Positions 1 to 11,352 are shown, numbered from the stretch's first letter. The stretch: DNA of 64,000 nucleotides from Poecilobothrus nobilitatus (GCA_947095535.1 OX352773.1:108817950-108881949); one strand, 5' to 3'. The notes: generated by a model from the letters alone, not told the origin. Numbers and translations: made by a program.

Positions 1-59
1 AAATACATGACACATATGTATCTTGAACTATTATTTATAGCTGTCAGGAACTAAACTTA

Positions 60-185
60 ATTTGTTCATAAATTCCTTTGTTAAAACAATAAATCTTTTC
101 AACAACTTATAAGTTCCCACACTCCTTCGGTTAATACGCCACACGCCTACCCACTAGGCTACCGAAGCCCCTTTCTGTGTGATTT
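60..185 (-). repeat. tRNA-derived SINE fragment
   Basis: Read on the minus strand, this stretch has a tRNA-like head: GGGGCTTCGGTAGCCTAGTG resembles the 5' part of a tRNA with a pol III A box, and a further inverted match (CTTCGGT/ACCGAAG) follows. It lies just downstream of the relic H polymerase stop codon. I see no full cloverleaf and no clear B box, so I call it a SINE fragment rather than a tRNA gene. Confidence 0.4.
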
Positions 186-254
186 TTAGTAAAATTATAT
201 ATATAAAGACAAAAAATTTATTTTTAAATTCTTTATTATATCTTACAAAAATAC

Positions 255-1655
255 TTAATTATTTTCAATTGCACAATCACCCCATGGTAATGTATTATAA
301 CCATCTATTAAAATAAATCTTTTATCATCAAACGCGTTTAAAGCTAGTTTCGATTGAGTAATACTAACAACAGCATGTTTTTGAGATTTTATTAAAACTA
401 TTCAAAGGATAATCACTAGTATCGAAACGGGTTTTACAATCTTCTTTTATTGTCTGGTAAATATTGAAATTAGAAATTTCGTAAATTAAACTATCTGTAT
501 CTGTATACAATACAGTACAATCTTCGCCAAATTTTGGTTTTATGTATCCGTAATGATATTCATATATTAGCGTTTTTGAAATTTCCAGAACACAGAAACC
601 AACATAAAGAGGCTGACAAAAGTATACCTCAGATTTAAATAATTCAGTAGCTACTAAATTCTCATTAAAAACTGTACTATTTTTGAAAAAGGGCTAAGAA
701 ATGAATGAATTGGCGCCGTACCTTCCTTCCCAATTTGAAACTAGTTTTACATTACAATATTTTCTTACGTTTTCTATACATTTTCCAAAAATGGCATTAT
801 TCTTAAGTTTAAAACGTTCAATAGCAATTTTATTGGTAGCTTTGCTCTTAGTCTTGTGTTTAAGCCAATATAAGCTTTTAACCATGCAGATTGATCAAAT
901 TCAAGAATGCTGTGATTTTTTTTAACTTTAGGCCATGTTTTAAAGCTTGTTTTAAATTTCTATAATGAATAACATATTTTTCTTTATCTTATCGTTAAGA
1001 GCTAGTAGTTTTTTTAATTTCTGCGCAAAACGATATATCGGCATCCAAATCGTGCAACTCTCTTGGATAAATTAAATCGACTTCAAAAATGTAACCTTTT
1101 GGTGAGTCGTTTTTTATTGTCCATTTCAAATTTCCTGTTGGTAAAAATAGTGTCATAGCATAACCGTACTGATTATTAATATCTTTGTACACTAAATAAT
1201 TTTTGGTTTATATGGATTATATCCAGCTAAATATTCATTATTTGCTTCAGATTAGCGTTTCAAATATTGAACCTTTCAATAAACATAATCATATCTATAT
1301 CTGTAAGCAATTCTAAATGTTTTCAAGTGTATAATAACATAGCGTTCCAAGTATAACCAGGAAGAGTGTAGTAATGAGCAGAGTCTAACTTATGTTTTTC
1401 TAATGAATTTGTACGAAATTTTTCAAATACATCTGCTAGTAGCAAAACGTCCGTTTTTAAGTACAAATCTGAATACTCTCCTAAGTTATTAAGGTTTAAA
1501 TCACACCATACTTTTTGTGCATGAAGATAGTCCTCATCGCAAACATTTTCTTTATTTAATTTATTATAAAAATTATATTTTTCAGGTAATTCTGTTTCTG
1601 AAAATCTCTCAAAGCTATTGAAATAGTCATAGGGATATACTCCTTTTCTTTTTAA
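255..1655 (-). pseudogene. Family-B DNA polymerase, C-terminal half (relic H, left part)
   Basis: The minus strand reads as the C-terminal half of a protein-primed-type family-B DNA polymerase, broken by several stops and frameshifts. Visible in order: the region preceding exonuclease motif III with YLKTDVLLLADVFE (about 1425-1475), DIDMIMFIER, a palm-motif-A remnant with NNQYGYAM (about 1145-1175), a motif-B remnant NNAIFGKCIENVRK (about 765-805), and motif C LYTDTDSLIYE (about 485-520). The reading ends in a TAA at 255-257. The closest relative in the window is the polymerase of element C, which shares the same layout. The N-terminal side stops abruptly near 1655, about 16 bases before element A begins. 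The missing half lies at 28856-30193, so this is one gene split by an insertion. Confidence 0.85.
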
Positions 1656-1670
1656 TTAGTCAATTTGATG

Positions 1671-3762
1671 TGACAGAAGTAGGTTAACGACATAAAAGTA
1701 GGTCAGACAGGCGGCGGCGACCGTCAGACAACTCTTGTTATTTATAAGGATTGTATACTTGTTTTAAGTAATAGGTACACATGGAAATAATAAGAAAAAA
1801 TATTTTTTTATGCTTGCAAATTTTAAGATGTTGTTGTTTGTTGTTTTTTTCTTTCGTTTTGTTTTATGAAGTATTTAAAGAAGAGGAAAGAAAAACCATT
1901 AATTAATTGTTATGTAAGAATGTTGAAAAAAAAACAAGAAATCAAAAATATCTAACGTGGTACAGGTCTACCTCTTATTGATGTATACTTGGCTTAAGTA
2001 ATAGGCGCATATGAAAAGTAGAAACAAAAAAATGGTTAATGAATGTAAAAGGAAAAAAACAAAAAAAGTTTAAACGTACAAGATAGAACAATTTTTAAAG
2101 GTACAACGCATCTTTAAAATTCATAAAGAAAAAGTGCAAACCTGTTTTTCTGTCTACATGATCAAACCATTGAAAAAAATTGTGCGTTTTTAGATGTACC
2201 TAATTATTTGTGTTGTTTTGTTTTTTTGCTACTTTAAATATTTAAAGAAGATAAAAGAAAAAAACCAATGATTATTGTCGGTGTGTCATGTAAGATATTT
2301 TTTGTGTGTAAGAATGTTCAAAAAAAAATATGAATGAAAAGAAGACAACCAGGAAATTAAAGCTGTGGAAGTACTTAACGACTAACATGTTGCTTAAGTG
2401 CATTGTATGTTGCATAATCTGTGAAGAATAAAAAAAGAAAAAAATTCAAGTCAGGTTAATTGCATTTGTCACCTATTTTGAAAACAAGAATATAAAAATA
2501 AAACAGATTTATTCTGTGTTCAAGAAAAATATGAATAAAAAGAAAACAACAAGAAATCAAAAATATCTAACGTGGTACAGGTATACTTCTTGTTGATGTA
2601 TACTTAGCTTAAGTAATAGGCGTATATGAAAAGAATAAGAAAAAATGCTTTATAAAATTTAAAGAGAAAAATGAAAACAGAACAAAAAGATGTGTAACTA
2701 CGTTTCTTTAAAATTTTAAGACTAATTTTAAAAAAATTAAAAGAAAAAGTACAAACTGGTTTTTAAATGTTACATAAAGATTCAACCTTGATAAAATTGA
2801 TGCAATTTTGAGATGCTTTTATTTCTTCTTGTTATCTTTTTTTCTATGAAGTATTCAAAGAAGAGAAATGAAAAAAATTCTTAGTATCACCGTATAAGAT
2901 TTTATTGTTATGTAAGAATGTTGAAAAAAAAAAACAACAACTACATCAACAGTATCATCATCAACAACAACAGCAACAACCGCAGCAACAGCAACTACAG
3001 CAACAACAAGATTATCAGAGTAAGGCAACATCAAATCCCATCAGAAAAAGAAAACTGGAGGAATTATTTAATTTAAAAAAAAATTTTAAAAAATTTTTAA
3101 AAGTTAAAGATATGGAGCCAAGTAGGCTCTATAAAATAAATAAAATTAAAAAGTTAAAAACCGTTTACGGTGAAAAATAGGTCTTCGAGACCCTAAATAA
3201 TATTATATTTATACCGCATCAAAAAGTTGGGGTATTTGAAGATAATGATTTCCATGAGGAAATCGAAAAAAATGAATATTTCCTCATAAATGAGGAAAGC
3301 CAATTAAATTTAAAAGAAGAACGTGGTGATTTTGAATTCGCCACAAATCAAAAATAGTTTTAGACTAATTTTATATAAAAATTTTATTTCAAAGAAATTT
3401 TGTACTGTTTTAATTTTATTTTCATTTTTCAGATAAGATTTTATTTCATTTTTCAGATGTTTTCAAGTTTTATTTTCAGGTGCTTATTAGAGTTTTATTT
3501 TACAGATATTAAACAATATTTGTTGAATTTCTCCAAGTATTATGTGTGTCATCAAAACCTAACCATTTAACTAAAACTCTATTTCCTTGCTTTTTCAGAA
3601 TTTTTTCTACAAGATAAGTATCTGGGTATTTTACAGGTGTAAGCTCAGCTTGATAAAACCCCCAGAAATTGGCGTATCAGTATAGTCCGATAATTGATAT
3701 GTAACAGGATAAGTATTATTGATTTTATCAATCTTAAATACTTCAGTTGACCAATTCGGTTG
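1671..3762 (+). repeat. Left terminal inverted repeat of element A (outer end truncated)
   Basis: This segment is repeated in inverted orientation at 13379-14243 plus 27502-28777. It contains several modules built from shared blocks: ACTTNNTTTAAGTAATAGG (near 1757, 1989 and 2600), the ATGTAAGAATGTTGAAAAA block, and the AAATATCTAACGTGG block. The inner third holds a 5'-truncated Q-rich gene and the 3' end of the integrase gene, so the TIR has grown to include coding sequence. Against the right end, about 80 bp of the outer tip is missing at 1671. Confidence 0.85.
2914..3357 (+). pseudogene. Q-rich protein with YG-K/R-V beta-domain, truncated copy (element A)
   Basis: The reading has a Gln/His-rich run (CAG/CAA repeats, 2933-3020), then a basic stretch and a conserved block VKDMEPSRLYKINKIKKLKTVYG. 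This matches the Q-rich protein of element B at 57216-57713 (KDMEQDALYHI...KTIYG). The Trp of the K-W-V-F-E segment in B is a TAG stop here (3178-3180), after which homology continues (VFETLNNIIFIPHQK) to a TAG at 3355-3357. No ATG precedes the Q run, because the 5' part of the gene is replaced by TIR sequence. Domains of this kind recur in Polinton-type elements; I infer a small nucleic-acid-binding fold, but the function is unproven. Confidence 0.7.
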
Positions 3763-4427
3763 ATAACCTTTTTCGAAATGACCTTTATATTTACTTATTC
3801 TTACAAAATTTCCAGTTTTTTATTTACTTTTTTGAAAAATTTTAGGCTCAGTATATACATTCCGCAGTATATTTTTTTCGTTTTTCTTTGTAATTTTTTC
3901 AGGAGGAAGTTTTGTTGTGCTATGTTTTGTTAAATTATATTCTTTTATTAATGATTGTATAATAGGTAACCATTTATAATTCCCGTTTAAACTAAATTTT
4001 TTCCACATAGAATTTTTCAATGTACGGTTAAATCATTCAACAATTGATGCTTTTAATTCGCTAAATGTGTGATAATGATTGATTGATTTTTCTTTCATAT
4101 AATTTTGAAATTGTAAATTAAAAAATTCCTTGCCTTGATCAGAGTGAATATTTTTTGGTATAACTTTAGCTCTAACAATAATTGTTTTTAAGGCATTTAA
4201 AACATTTTCAGCATTTTTTGTTTTCACAGGTTCAGCATAGGCATATTTGGAAAAAGTATCAATGACCGTCAGCATATATTTATAACCATTATTAATTTTC
4301 CATAAGGCATCATTTCGACTAAATCGATTTGCCACGTGTCATTTAGACCTTTCTGTTTGAATTTTCTTCTAAGAAATTTACGTCTTGTCTGTCTATGAAT
4401 TTCAGTCACTATTTGAGCTCTTGACAT
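3509..4427 (-). pseudogene. Retroviral-type integrase with C-terminal chromodomain, broken (element A)
   Basis: The reading starts at MSRAQIVTEIHR (ATG 4425-4427) and shows the DDE integrase fold: first Asp in TWQIDLVEM, second in IHSDQGKEFF, Glu in ASIVE. It ends with a chromodomain (YLVEKILKKQGNRVLVKWLG, then a Trp-containing end). This is the Polinton integrase class, which inserts element DNA and makes 6-bp duplications. Lesions: a frameshift near 4320, a TGA at 4033-4035 directly after the catalytic Glu (an Arg in the relatives), a stop near 3820 and a 1-base deletion near 3660. The 3' part up to 3762 is duplicated at 13382-13632 with the same deletion. It lies on the same strand as the protease, unlike in element B. 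Confidence 0.85.
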
Positions 4428-4945
4428 TTTGTTTTAAAAATGTTAAAGGTAATGTTATAATAATTATTATACATAAAATGATAGACCAAAGCATGGTTTA
4501 AACTAATCATCTAATTGAGTTTAATTTGCTTTTATACTTTTCTATATGAGTATATAACTCAACTTTTATTTTCAAATTTAATTCATTTCCATTCTGACTG
4601 CTCAACAACTCGCTGAAATGCTGCCTGATTCCACATCATTTCCATTTAAATAAACTGTAGATGATGTAAATACACAAGGTTAGATACAAGAAAATTAAAT
4701 TACGTCCACCGTTCCAGATAGTTGAATTAGAAGACGAAGAAGAAGAAGTGGAAGAAGAAATTGAGGAAGATGAGGAAGCAGTTCTATTTAATGAAATTTG
4801 GGACATAAATAATCAGTAGGGAGATCTTGATTATTTCAATGATTTAATAATCCTAAATAATTTTAATTAAATAATCTAATGAAAGGTGTACAGAAAAATA
4901 TTTGTCTATCTAGAACATATAAATAAAAAATAACATTTTTTTATA
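4428..4945 (+). other. Intergenic stretch with acidic C-terminal gene fragment (4672-4818)
   Basis: This is mostly AT-rich filler between integrase and the next minus-strand gene. One open stretch on the plus strand (4672-4818) reads as basic residues followed by a very acidic tail (VELEDEEEEVEEE... to FNEIWDINNQ and a TAG). It has no start codon and looks like the severed 3' end of a gene I do not recognise. It probably marks the recombination boundary between the left arm of A and its B-like structural block. Confidence 0.35.
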
Positions 4946-5508
4946 TTATTTCTTGTGATTTATTTCGTTTGTTTTATGTAGTATATTACAGATTTGTTCC
5001 TTTAAAATTACAGGAATTTCAAAAAATAACCTTGAATAATTACATTGTACATTAAAACGTTGTATTGGTACATAAATTTCTCTTTCTAACCTAAATACTT
5101 GTTGTTCGACACATAAATTTAGATATTCCCGAACATAGTCTTTTACATTTAACTCAGCAGATTTATAATAGATCATCACTGCGTGAAGAAAATCGCTTAA
5201 ATTGAAAAACTGCTCTGCTTCGTCTTTGTTAATACTTATACTTTGCCCGTTCGCTGATTTTAGTCCATGATGAAAGTTCTGTTTTATATCTTTTATTGTA
5301 AGTTTATCGAGTTTTTTATTAAATCCGTAATAAAATTTATTCCATTCATGATATTTAAGACAATTGACTTTTTACCAATACGGTGAATTATACTTGAGGC
5401 TTCAAATGATTCACAGTCAAATCCAACAGGATTTTTTAATGTATGACTCTTATTGAGAAAATATGTGTAACTTAGCAATAAATTTGTGTTCTGACCTGGT
5501 GCTTCCAT
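4946..5508 (-). pseudogene. Conserved Polinton protein of unknown function, frameshifted (element A)
   Basis: This is a homologue of the element B gene at 56712-57248. The N-terminal part (NTNLLLSYTYFLNKSHTLK, from ATG 5508) and the C-terminal part (SAELNVKDYVREYL...FNVQCNYSRLFFEIPV) are both clear, but they lie in different frames, with a break between about 5293 and 5179. It extends past the poly-A run that ends the B copy, showing the original C-terminus (ILKEQICNILHKTNEINHKK). I recognise no domain. It stands directly downstream of the protease gene in both elements. Confidence 0.65.
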
Positions 5509-5546
5509 TCCTTTAATTTTACTAAAACGTGTTTATATTGTTTTTA

Positions 5547-6032
5547 TTATTTATACGTTTTAGGAACACAAATTTGTAATGAGTTATATTTTCCAAATAC
5601 ATTTTGAAAGGTACTTAAAATATACTTATCGTTTTCTAGTTGATTTCCTTTACTAAATTTTTTTAAAAAAGCGTTCATACTATAACCGCAACATCTATAC
5701 CACCTATAAACACAACAATATTGCCCACAGACATCTGAATAGTTACTTTGTAACTGTTTCTTAAAAATTATACATTGGTTTTTTAAGTAACTTAAAATTT
5801 CTAATTTATCTGGTTTTCTACCAAACGAATCAAAATATTCAACACAGCCATTCTTTGGCTTAAAAATAGCTAACCAATGTGTTCCCGGATCTTTTGATTT
5901 ATCAGTGTTTACAATTAAAAAAGTTTGTTTTTCAATTATTCTGGGAAGTTGATCCAGAGCAAAAACTCCTTTAAAAAATTTACGTGTGTGTTTGTTACAT
6001 CTTAATACGTCCCTTATCTCTAGGGTATTCAT
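5547..6032 (-). CDS. Adenain-type cysteine protease (element A)
   Basis: The frame is intact, about 161 residues from ATG 6030-6032. The catalytic set of adenovirus-type maturation proteases is present in order: His in DPGTHWLAIFK, Asp in EYFDSFGR, Gln in KKQLQSNYS and Cys in SDVCGQYCCVY. In Polintons and adenoviruses this enzyme cleaves capsid precursors during particle maturation. The start overlaps the end of the upstream small gene, as in element B (TGATG arrangement). Compared with the B copy it carries one codon fewer before the Gln and a longer, different C-terminus. It is one of the few undamaged genes of element A. Confidence 0.9.
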   Translation of the reverse strand: MNTLEIRDVLRCNKHTRKFFKGVFALDQLPRIIEKQTFLIVNTDKSKDPGTHWLAIFKPKNGCVEYFDSFGRKPDKLEILSYLKNQCIIFKKQLQSNYSDVCGQYCCVYRWYRCCGYSMNAFLKKFSKGNQLENDKYILSTFQNVFGKYNSLQICVPKTYK

Positions 6033-6364
6033 CAATCAAATTGACTCAAGTCATATACTTTAGATGTTTCTTTAATATAATTTTATAAAAACTCTTTTTT
6101 GATTTTTTTATTTGTTATAATAACATCAAATTTTTCTAGTATTTGACAGAGCTCTTTATTTATTTTATCGTTGTACACAGTTCCAAAAGAGTAATTATCA
6201 AAATTATCATTTATAAAATTCCTAGTTGAAAATATATACTTGAGCTCTTTTACAAACTTTTTACAAGATTCTTTAAAACCAACTATACAAATATCTTTCG
6301 CAAACAAGGTATTATTATCATCACTACAAATTGTTACACCCAGAAGTGCACAAGACAGTGCCAT
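6032..6364 (-). pseudogene. Small conserved protein upstream of protease (element A)
   Basis: From ATG 6364 the frame (ALSCALLGVTICSDDN...) is open for 93 codons to a TAA at 6083, where the B homologue (55851-56183) has a Ser codon. Homology then continues in frame to the protease start (YIKE...KVYDL). I do not recognise the family. The end resembles the KKLFLQ...KIEDL segment of the 50889-51380 protein, which may point to a shared fold. The reading is called a pseudogene only because of that early stop, which removes about 17 residues. Confidence 0.6.
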
Positions 6365-6401
6365 TTTGTCAAATATTCAAATTTACTTTTATGTATGCTA
6401 T

Positions 6402-7704
6402 TTATAGGTTTGAGAATATATTTCGGTTTTTATCAATTTGTAAACTTGCATCAAATTCTCCATAAACAATAGCAGTCAGTGTAGATGTAAGTGGTTTTGA
6501 TAGCCTTGCCTAAATTCTAACTGTACCTTGATTTAGTAGACCTTGACACACTTCATTTCCTGATGCATCTGGAGTTAAATCAAACGCTAGAATGAAAAAA
6601 ACCCATTACTAAACATGGTTTTTGTTATCTGATGACCTTTATCATTATGGTAAATTCCAGTTCCTGAAAAAAGTGTACTGTATGCTCTTGTACAGCAATT
6701 ATTTTCATCTGAAAAACTGGTTTCAATTGCTGAATTAGGTATTTGAACACCATTTACGTTTAACACAAATTGTGAAATATCAAAATGTTTAAAATTGTAT
6801 GGGTTTTTTGACCTTTTTCCAGAGTAACCTGTATTTTCTGTCATACAAAAAATGATTGTGTTTGGCAACTGTCCAATAAAAACATTATCAAGTGATATTG
6901 ATGAACTATTCTGTGGATTGGTAAAAGTTTTTACCTCTACCCGTTTGTAATTGTATTTGGCATTAGTTTTTTCCAATACAGCATTATGTGCTAATAGCAC
7001 AATAGGATTAATTGTTACATGTCTCATAAATAAAGTGGCTTCTAAAATTTTCAGTTGAGATTCATCAGTATGATCTGCAAAGAGGGAAAAATGTGGTTTT
7101 TCTAATGTTAGGATAACTAGAACATCGACATTGCTTATGAGAAGTGTAGGTTGGTTAAACATATCTAAATGTAGTTTCCCCATAAGTTCCACTACATTGC
7201 TATTTTGGTATAATTTTTGACGTTCTTTTGAACCACTATTATCTGTTTTTGCTATATTTGGCTTATCTAGCATCCATCCACCACACTCCAAATGCGTTGT
7301 AGCGGCATCCGTACCATAATTTAACAATGATTCAATATAAGCTCTGTAATGATAATTGCCATCTGATGGAGATATATTCTTTCCATTTAGTTGAACATTA
7401 CATTGTTTTATTAATGAATGTAACATATTATTAACCACACTTGGTTGTTGTATAGGTGTTCCATCAGTTTTTTATCTTTATTCCATTGAGTTCCATCTTT
7501 TCTTAAAATTTGTACTTTTAATTTTAGATATGTCAAAGACAAGTCTCTATATGTATCACCGTGCCCTAGTGAAACAAATTCTATGACAGATGGATTATCT
7601 AAAGAAGCAATAGGGTTATAGGAAACTTCTTCAGATCGTAAAATACTTGACTAAATAGGCTGTGTTTTAAAAATATCAAGCTCTGATTTCATACATTCAA
7701 TCAT
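6402..7704 (-). pseudogene. Major capsid protein, double jelly-roll type, broken (element A)
   Basis: This is a homologue of the B gene at 54513-55813 and of Polinton major capsid proteins. Hallmarks include SELDIFKTQP at the N-terminus, SVIEFVSLGHGDTYRDL, VVNNMLHSLIKQCNVQLNGK, YHYRAYIESLLNYG and the late FDLTPD...CQGLLNQGTVRIEA block. The protein forms the hexon-like capsomers. Lesions: CAG to TAG near 7653, a 1-base deletion in an A run near 7470 and two extra T in a run near 6598. The central part (6587-7438) is open for 283 codons and preserves a stretch that is frameshifted in element B. A 3' piece of this gene is also inserted in the ATPase gene (11995-12130). Confidence 0.85.
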
Positions 7705-7706
7705 AA

Positions 7707-9719
7707 TTATTCAAAAATATCTTTTTGTTTGTTTTTGTTATTAACTTTGCGTCGCTTCGACGTAAAATAATTTAAATTATTAATGAGAGGTCTTTTTATA
7801 GGTTTTCTTCGTTTTCTTTTGCCTTGTCCATACATTTCATTGAGTTTCCGAACTGCACCTCGTCTTACATTTTTCATTATCTCTTTACTTCGATCTTGAA
7901 CCACTTCTTTTACATTTGCCCCTGTGGCAATATCAGATAATGCATTAATACCAGAGTTAATAACCTCTTTATACCCGTACGATAGGATCGGGTATAATAA
8001 AATTACTCCTCCGTTTGTAACACCTCGAAATAAGCGAGCTAGATATACCTTCAAAGGTATGGATCGGATCAGAAAAAAATTCTAAGACTTTTGAGCCATG
8101 TCCGTCCGTCCGTCCGTCAGCACGCTAACTCAAAAACTAAGAAAGCTAGAATCTTGAAATTTACACAAAATATTTTGGGAGTAATTTGTAGGTTCCCTAT
8201 TTTTTTTGGTTGAGTTTGGACAAAGCCTTAGGGTAGCTCTCGAACACCTAACTTTTAGATCCCCACATTTTTTTTGCAATAGAGCTATGAAATTTTAACT
8301 ACTGATAGACCTCACAAAAATATTAATTTTATTTTTTATAACTTTTTTTTGTAGCCCCACCCGTTACGGAGCTACAGTTCCTCAAAAGTTCAAAAAAGCT
8401 CTAGATTTAAATTGTTATAGCACAAGTTGTATAAGGTATATCTTCATTTTGAAAACGCCAAACGATTACTACTTTTATTAGCTTTAAAAGTGTATATACA
8501 ATAAATATATATTTGTGGCATACGGTGTCTTAATTTACCGTTATGCGAAACTAAAATTTTGCAAAATCCTTTAACCCTTCTATCTTCTAAACGGTTTAAG
8601 TTGGAAACTTGAAATTTTGACAGAAGTTAGATCTTTGAAAATAAGTATGAGTCATTTCAGAAATTTTTTTTGTATCACCTCCCATTTAGGAGCTGCAAGG
8701 AGTCAAAAACTGAAAATTTCCTATTTTTAAACACCTGTATCTTGAACACCTGTTAAAATTTTTTTAAAGTAATACACAAAAATTAAAGCTCCAACATCAT
8801 ACTCTTATTTCTGTTAACAACTTTTTTTAATAATATAAGGTTACTTTATAATTGACGAAAGTGTTACTTGATTTTTTCAAATTTTCTAACAAATTTCTTC
8901 AACAAATTTTTTGGATTTGTTTTATTCGATAATTTGAAATTGTTGAGGATATAATGCGTAGTACATAAAAATGTAAATAAATATACAACATAACGGTTGC
9001 TTGAAGAATTTTTATTTATATGATATTGATATATATACATACTTATATAATATCATGTTTATTTACATATCGTATATGTCACTAGTGAATGAATGATAAG
9101 AGTATATATGTATATTATATAGCGCCGTATTTACATACATATATGTATTTTATTGGACTTATAAGAAATTATTCTGTCAATGGAATATTTAAATATAATA
9201 TAATATAATATTTAAAATTATATTTACTATTTTGTACTAAGTAAATTTAATATACATTTACCTCTTAGTATTAAATGGTACTATAGAATATTTGAAAAAG
9301 TTTTGGATTGATAATCGTTATGTGAAAGGTTAGAATCTGCTTTCGAAGAATGTACATATAAACATATAGTTTGAATATATGTACAACCCATAGTTCTAGA
9401 AATTATAAAATTCACCCAAATTATTTTAAAATACTAAAATATTAAAAAAATAATATTGTGAGCAGAGTGACAGGCTGTTAACATACTAACGGTTCGTACG
9501 GGTATCTAAGAGTTGACAAAGGCAACTGTATTCTTCCTCGTTTTTTAATATATTAGCTCCAGACGTAAATATCGGTTTTAAATATCTAAAAAGAACACCG
9601 AAAAAGCTCCCTAACCCTCGTCCCCTTTGGTAAGGTACAATTGAGTGTAACAAAGGACCAATATCCTCAAGACCTTTTCCTGATTGAACTAAATAATATT
9701 TGTAGTACGCTCTCTCCAT
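7707..9719 (-). pseudogene. GLGSFF virion-like protein split by a 1.56 kb insertion (element A)
   Basis: The two exon-like halves (9536-9719 and 7707-7970) match the intact B gene at 54070-54510. The N-terminal half has MERAYYKYYLVQSGKGLEDI and YQRGRGLGSFFG. The C-terminal half has the basic RKRRKPIKRP tail. The break is a repeat insertion (7971-9535), not an intron: its ends carry imperfect copies of the target CCTCTTT/CCTCGTT. The Gly-rich amphipathic N-terminal segment followed by a basic tail is typical of minor virion proteins of Polintons and adintoviruses; the exact role is not known to me. Confidence 0.75.
7971..9535. mobile_element. Non-coding dispersed repeat with GTCCGTCC motif
   Basis: This is a 1.56 kb insertion in the GLGSFF gene. 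The left end begins ATACCCGTACGATAGGATCG and the right end contains CGTACGGGTAT near 9496-9506, giving short inverted ends. Near 8100 there is a run of GTCCGTCC units followed by TAACTCAAAAACTAAGAAAG, a signature I know from widespread non-coding repeats in dipteran genomes. It has no coding capacity. It is flanked by CCTCTTT (7964-7970) and CCTCGTT (9536-9542), probably a mutated target duplication. A relative is at 37395-37795. Confidence 0.6.
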
Positions 9720-9765
9720 AATGAATAAAATAAAATAATATATAGTTTTGTAAAATCGCTTTTGT

Positions 9766-10681
9766 TTATACTTTTTTAAAATGTAATACAATTTTTGTTG
9801 CAATTGAACTATTGGAAAAGTTTACTTTGTATCCATATTTATCACATAAAAGTAATGAAATGTTATTAAATGATTTCTCCACATTGCAATATTGAATATT
9901 ACTGAATTCTTTACAGTATCAGTGAAAGAATTTTGTATGTTAACAGATCTTAAACACCTTATATCTTTATCACCTATTTTTTGCGGTTCAATTATATCTG
10001 TGTATATAAAAATCATATCTGGTTTACTAATGGGAATCAATTGTACAATATCTATAAAAGTTTTGAAAGCTTCTATTACACGTGATTTATATTTTTTAAA
10101 ATCTGTAACTTTAAAAGATACTTGATTGAAACATGTTGTCAAAAGTCCTTCGAGGGTATAAGCGTAATTTGCTCTTATTTTTATATCTATTTTAGGCTTA
10201 GTAACACATATTGTGGTGTAACTTAAATTTTTAGGCATCTCCTCAGTTTTTATTGGTTGTGTATAATGAACTTCATCGTTTATAAAATTAAAAATTCCCC
10301 AAATCAACTGTCGTTCAACTTCTTTTCTTGTAAACCTATAAGTGGGCGTATATTTTGAATTAGTGTTGGTAGTAGAAAAACTTTCCAGTCGCATATCATT
10401 TGTTTTTCTATGTATGGAATATATGATGTTCCAACTCCTATCATATCTTTGTGCATACCTTTAATAAATATTTGAGTACTTTTTTCCCATTCTTCACCAT
10501 GCACATTTGGAACGAAATCATTAACATACATTTCTGAAATACCGACTTTCCACCTTGAATCACACATGCATTTATTCATTTTATTTGTAAAAGATGATAA
10601 TGAATTTTCTGGATAATAGTTCATAGATGAATCACTGAGTAAAGTGACATAAAATTTATAATTTACTTGTATGTTGTCCAT
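9766..10681 (-). pseudogene. Penton-like minor capsid protein, frameshifted (element A)
   Basis: Starts at ATG 10679-10681 (MDNIQVNYKFYVTLLSDSSM). The opening FYVTLLSDSSMNYYPENSLSSF is typical of Polinton minor capsid proteins, the counterpart of adenovirus penton base, and the end holds the CDKYGYK...LHFKK block. The reading is broken by a 1-base deletion near 10336 and another near 9920. It keeps 11 bases (near 10307-10317) that are deleted in element B. In the particle such proteins occupy the fivefold vertices. The gene start overlaps the end of the upstream gene by 19 bases, as in element B. Confidence 0.8.
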
Positions 10682-11352
10682 GAGCTTGCGGATTTATTCT
10701 TACGAATTGGAAAATTAAGTTCTGTTTGAGTATTACCTACTGCTGACCTTAAAACACGTCTTGATGAATTATTCAACTCTTTGCTATTTATAGTTTTTTC
10801 TTTTTTCGTTGGTGGGCTTGGGCTATCTAAAGGAACAGTTATAATGTCTCCTGTATCAGTTTCAACAATTTGTGCATTTTGATTTCTAATTGATTTTCTT
10901 TTTCTAAGATGTTCTCCAACTGAAACAGCTGACAATGCTTTTGTTAAAACATTTTCCTGAATTTCATCATCAAATACTTCGTCATCAGCTTCTTTTTCAT
11001 ATACTTCTTCATCTTCAGGAACAACTTGTATTCCTACATTCTTATATTCAGCAAAATGCGATTGAGCTTCCGCATCTATATACATTGGTTTTGCACGAGT
11101 TTGAGTACCTTTTGTTTTCGTAATTTTTACTTTCTCCTCTTTATTTCTAGGAAGTACTCTATTTTTGTTTCTTATTTCAAATAGATTTTGTCTGTATAAA
11201 TACCATTTTTGAGTGTCTGTTAGATATTTATTTAACAATATTTTTTTCATATTTTTATCCAACTCATTTAATTCAAAGTCTGCATTTTGTTTCATTTTCT
11301 CATAAATCTCGAGTTTTAGTATAATCATTTTGTTGAATGTTGTATTATTCAT
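10663..11352 (-). CDS. Acidic-middle, basic-tailed Polinton protein (element A)
   Basis: The frame is intact, 229 codons, collinear with the B gene at 52446-53135. Residues 1-75 are mixed-charge and helical (LNELDKNMKKILLNKYLTD). A stretch of clustered Asp/Glu follows near 110-130 (VVPEDEEVYEKEADDEVFDDE), then a region with RKRKSIRNQ, and a basic C-terminus (RRVLRSAVGN, PIRKNK). The ATGA overlap with the upstream GGFLP gene suggests co-transcription. I do not recognise a domain. Its size, charge pattern and place among capsid genes fit a virion core or scaffold role, but that is inference. Confidence 0.7.
   Translation of the reverse strand: MNNTTFNKMIILKLEIYEKMKQNADFELNELDKNMKKILLNKYLTDTQKWYLYRQNLFEIRNKNRVLPRNKEEKVKITKTKGTQTRAKPMYIDAEAQSHFAEYKNVGIQVVPEDEEVYEKEADDEVFDDEIQENVLTKALSAVSVGEHLRKRKSIRNQNAQIVETDTGDIITVPLDSPSPPTKKEKTINSKELNNSSRRVLRSAVGNTQTELNFPIRKNKSASSWTTYK

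Noticed and set aside
7971..9535. Intron in the GLGSFF gene
   Set aside because: Its ends are not GT-AG, it carries a known repeat signature and is flanked by a short target-like repeat; the B copy is uninterrupted.
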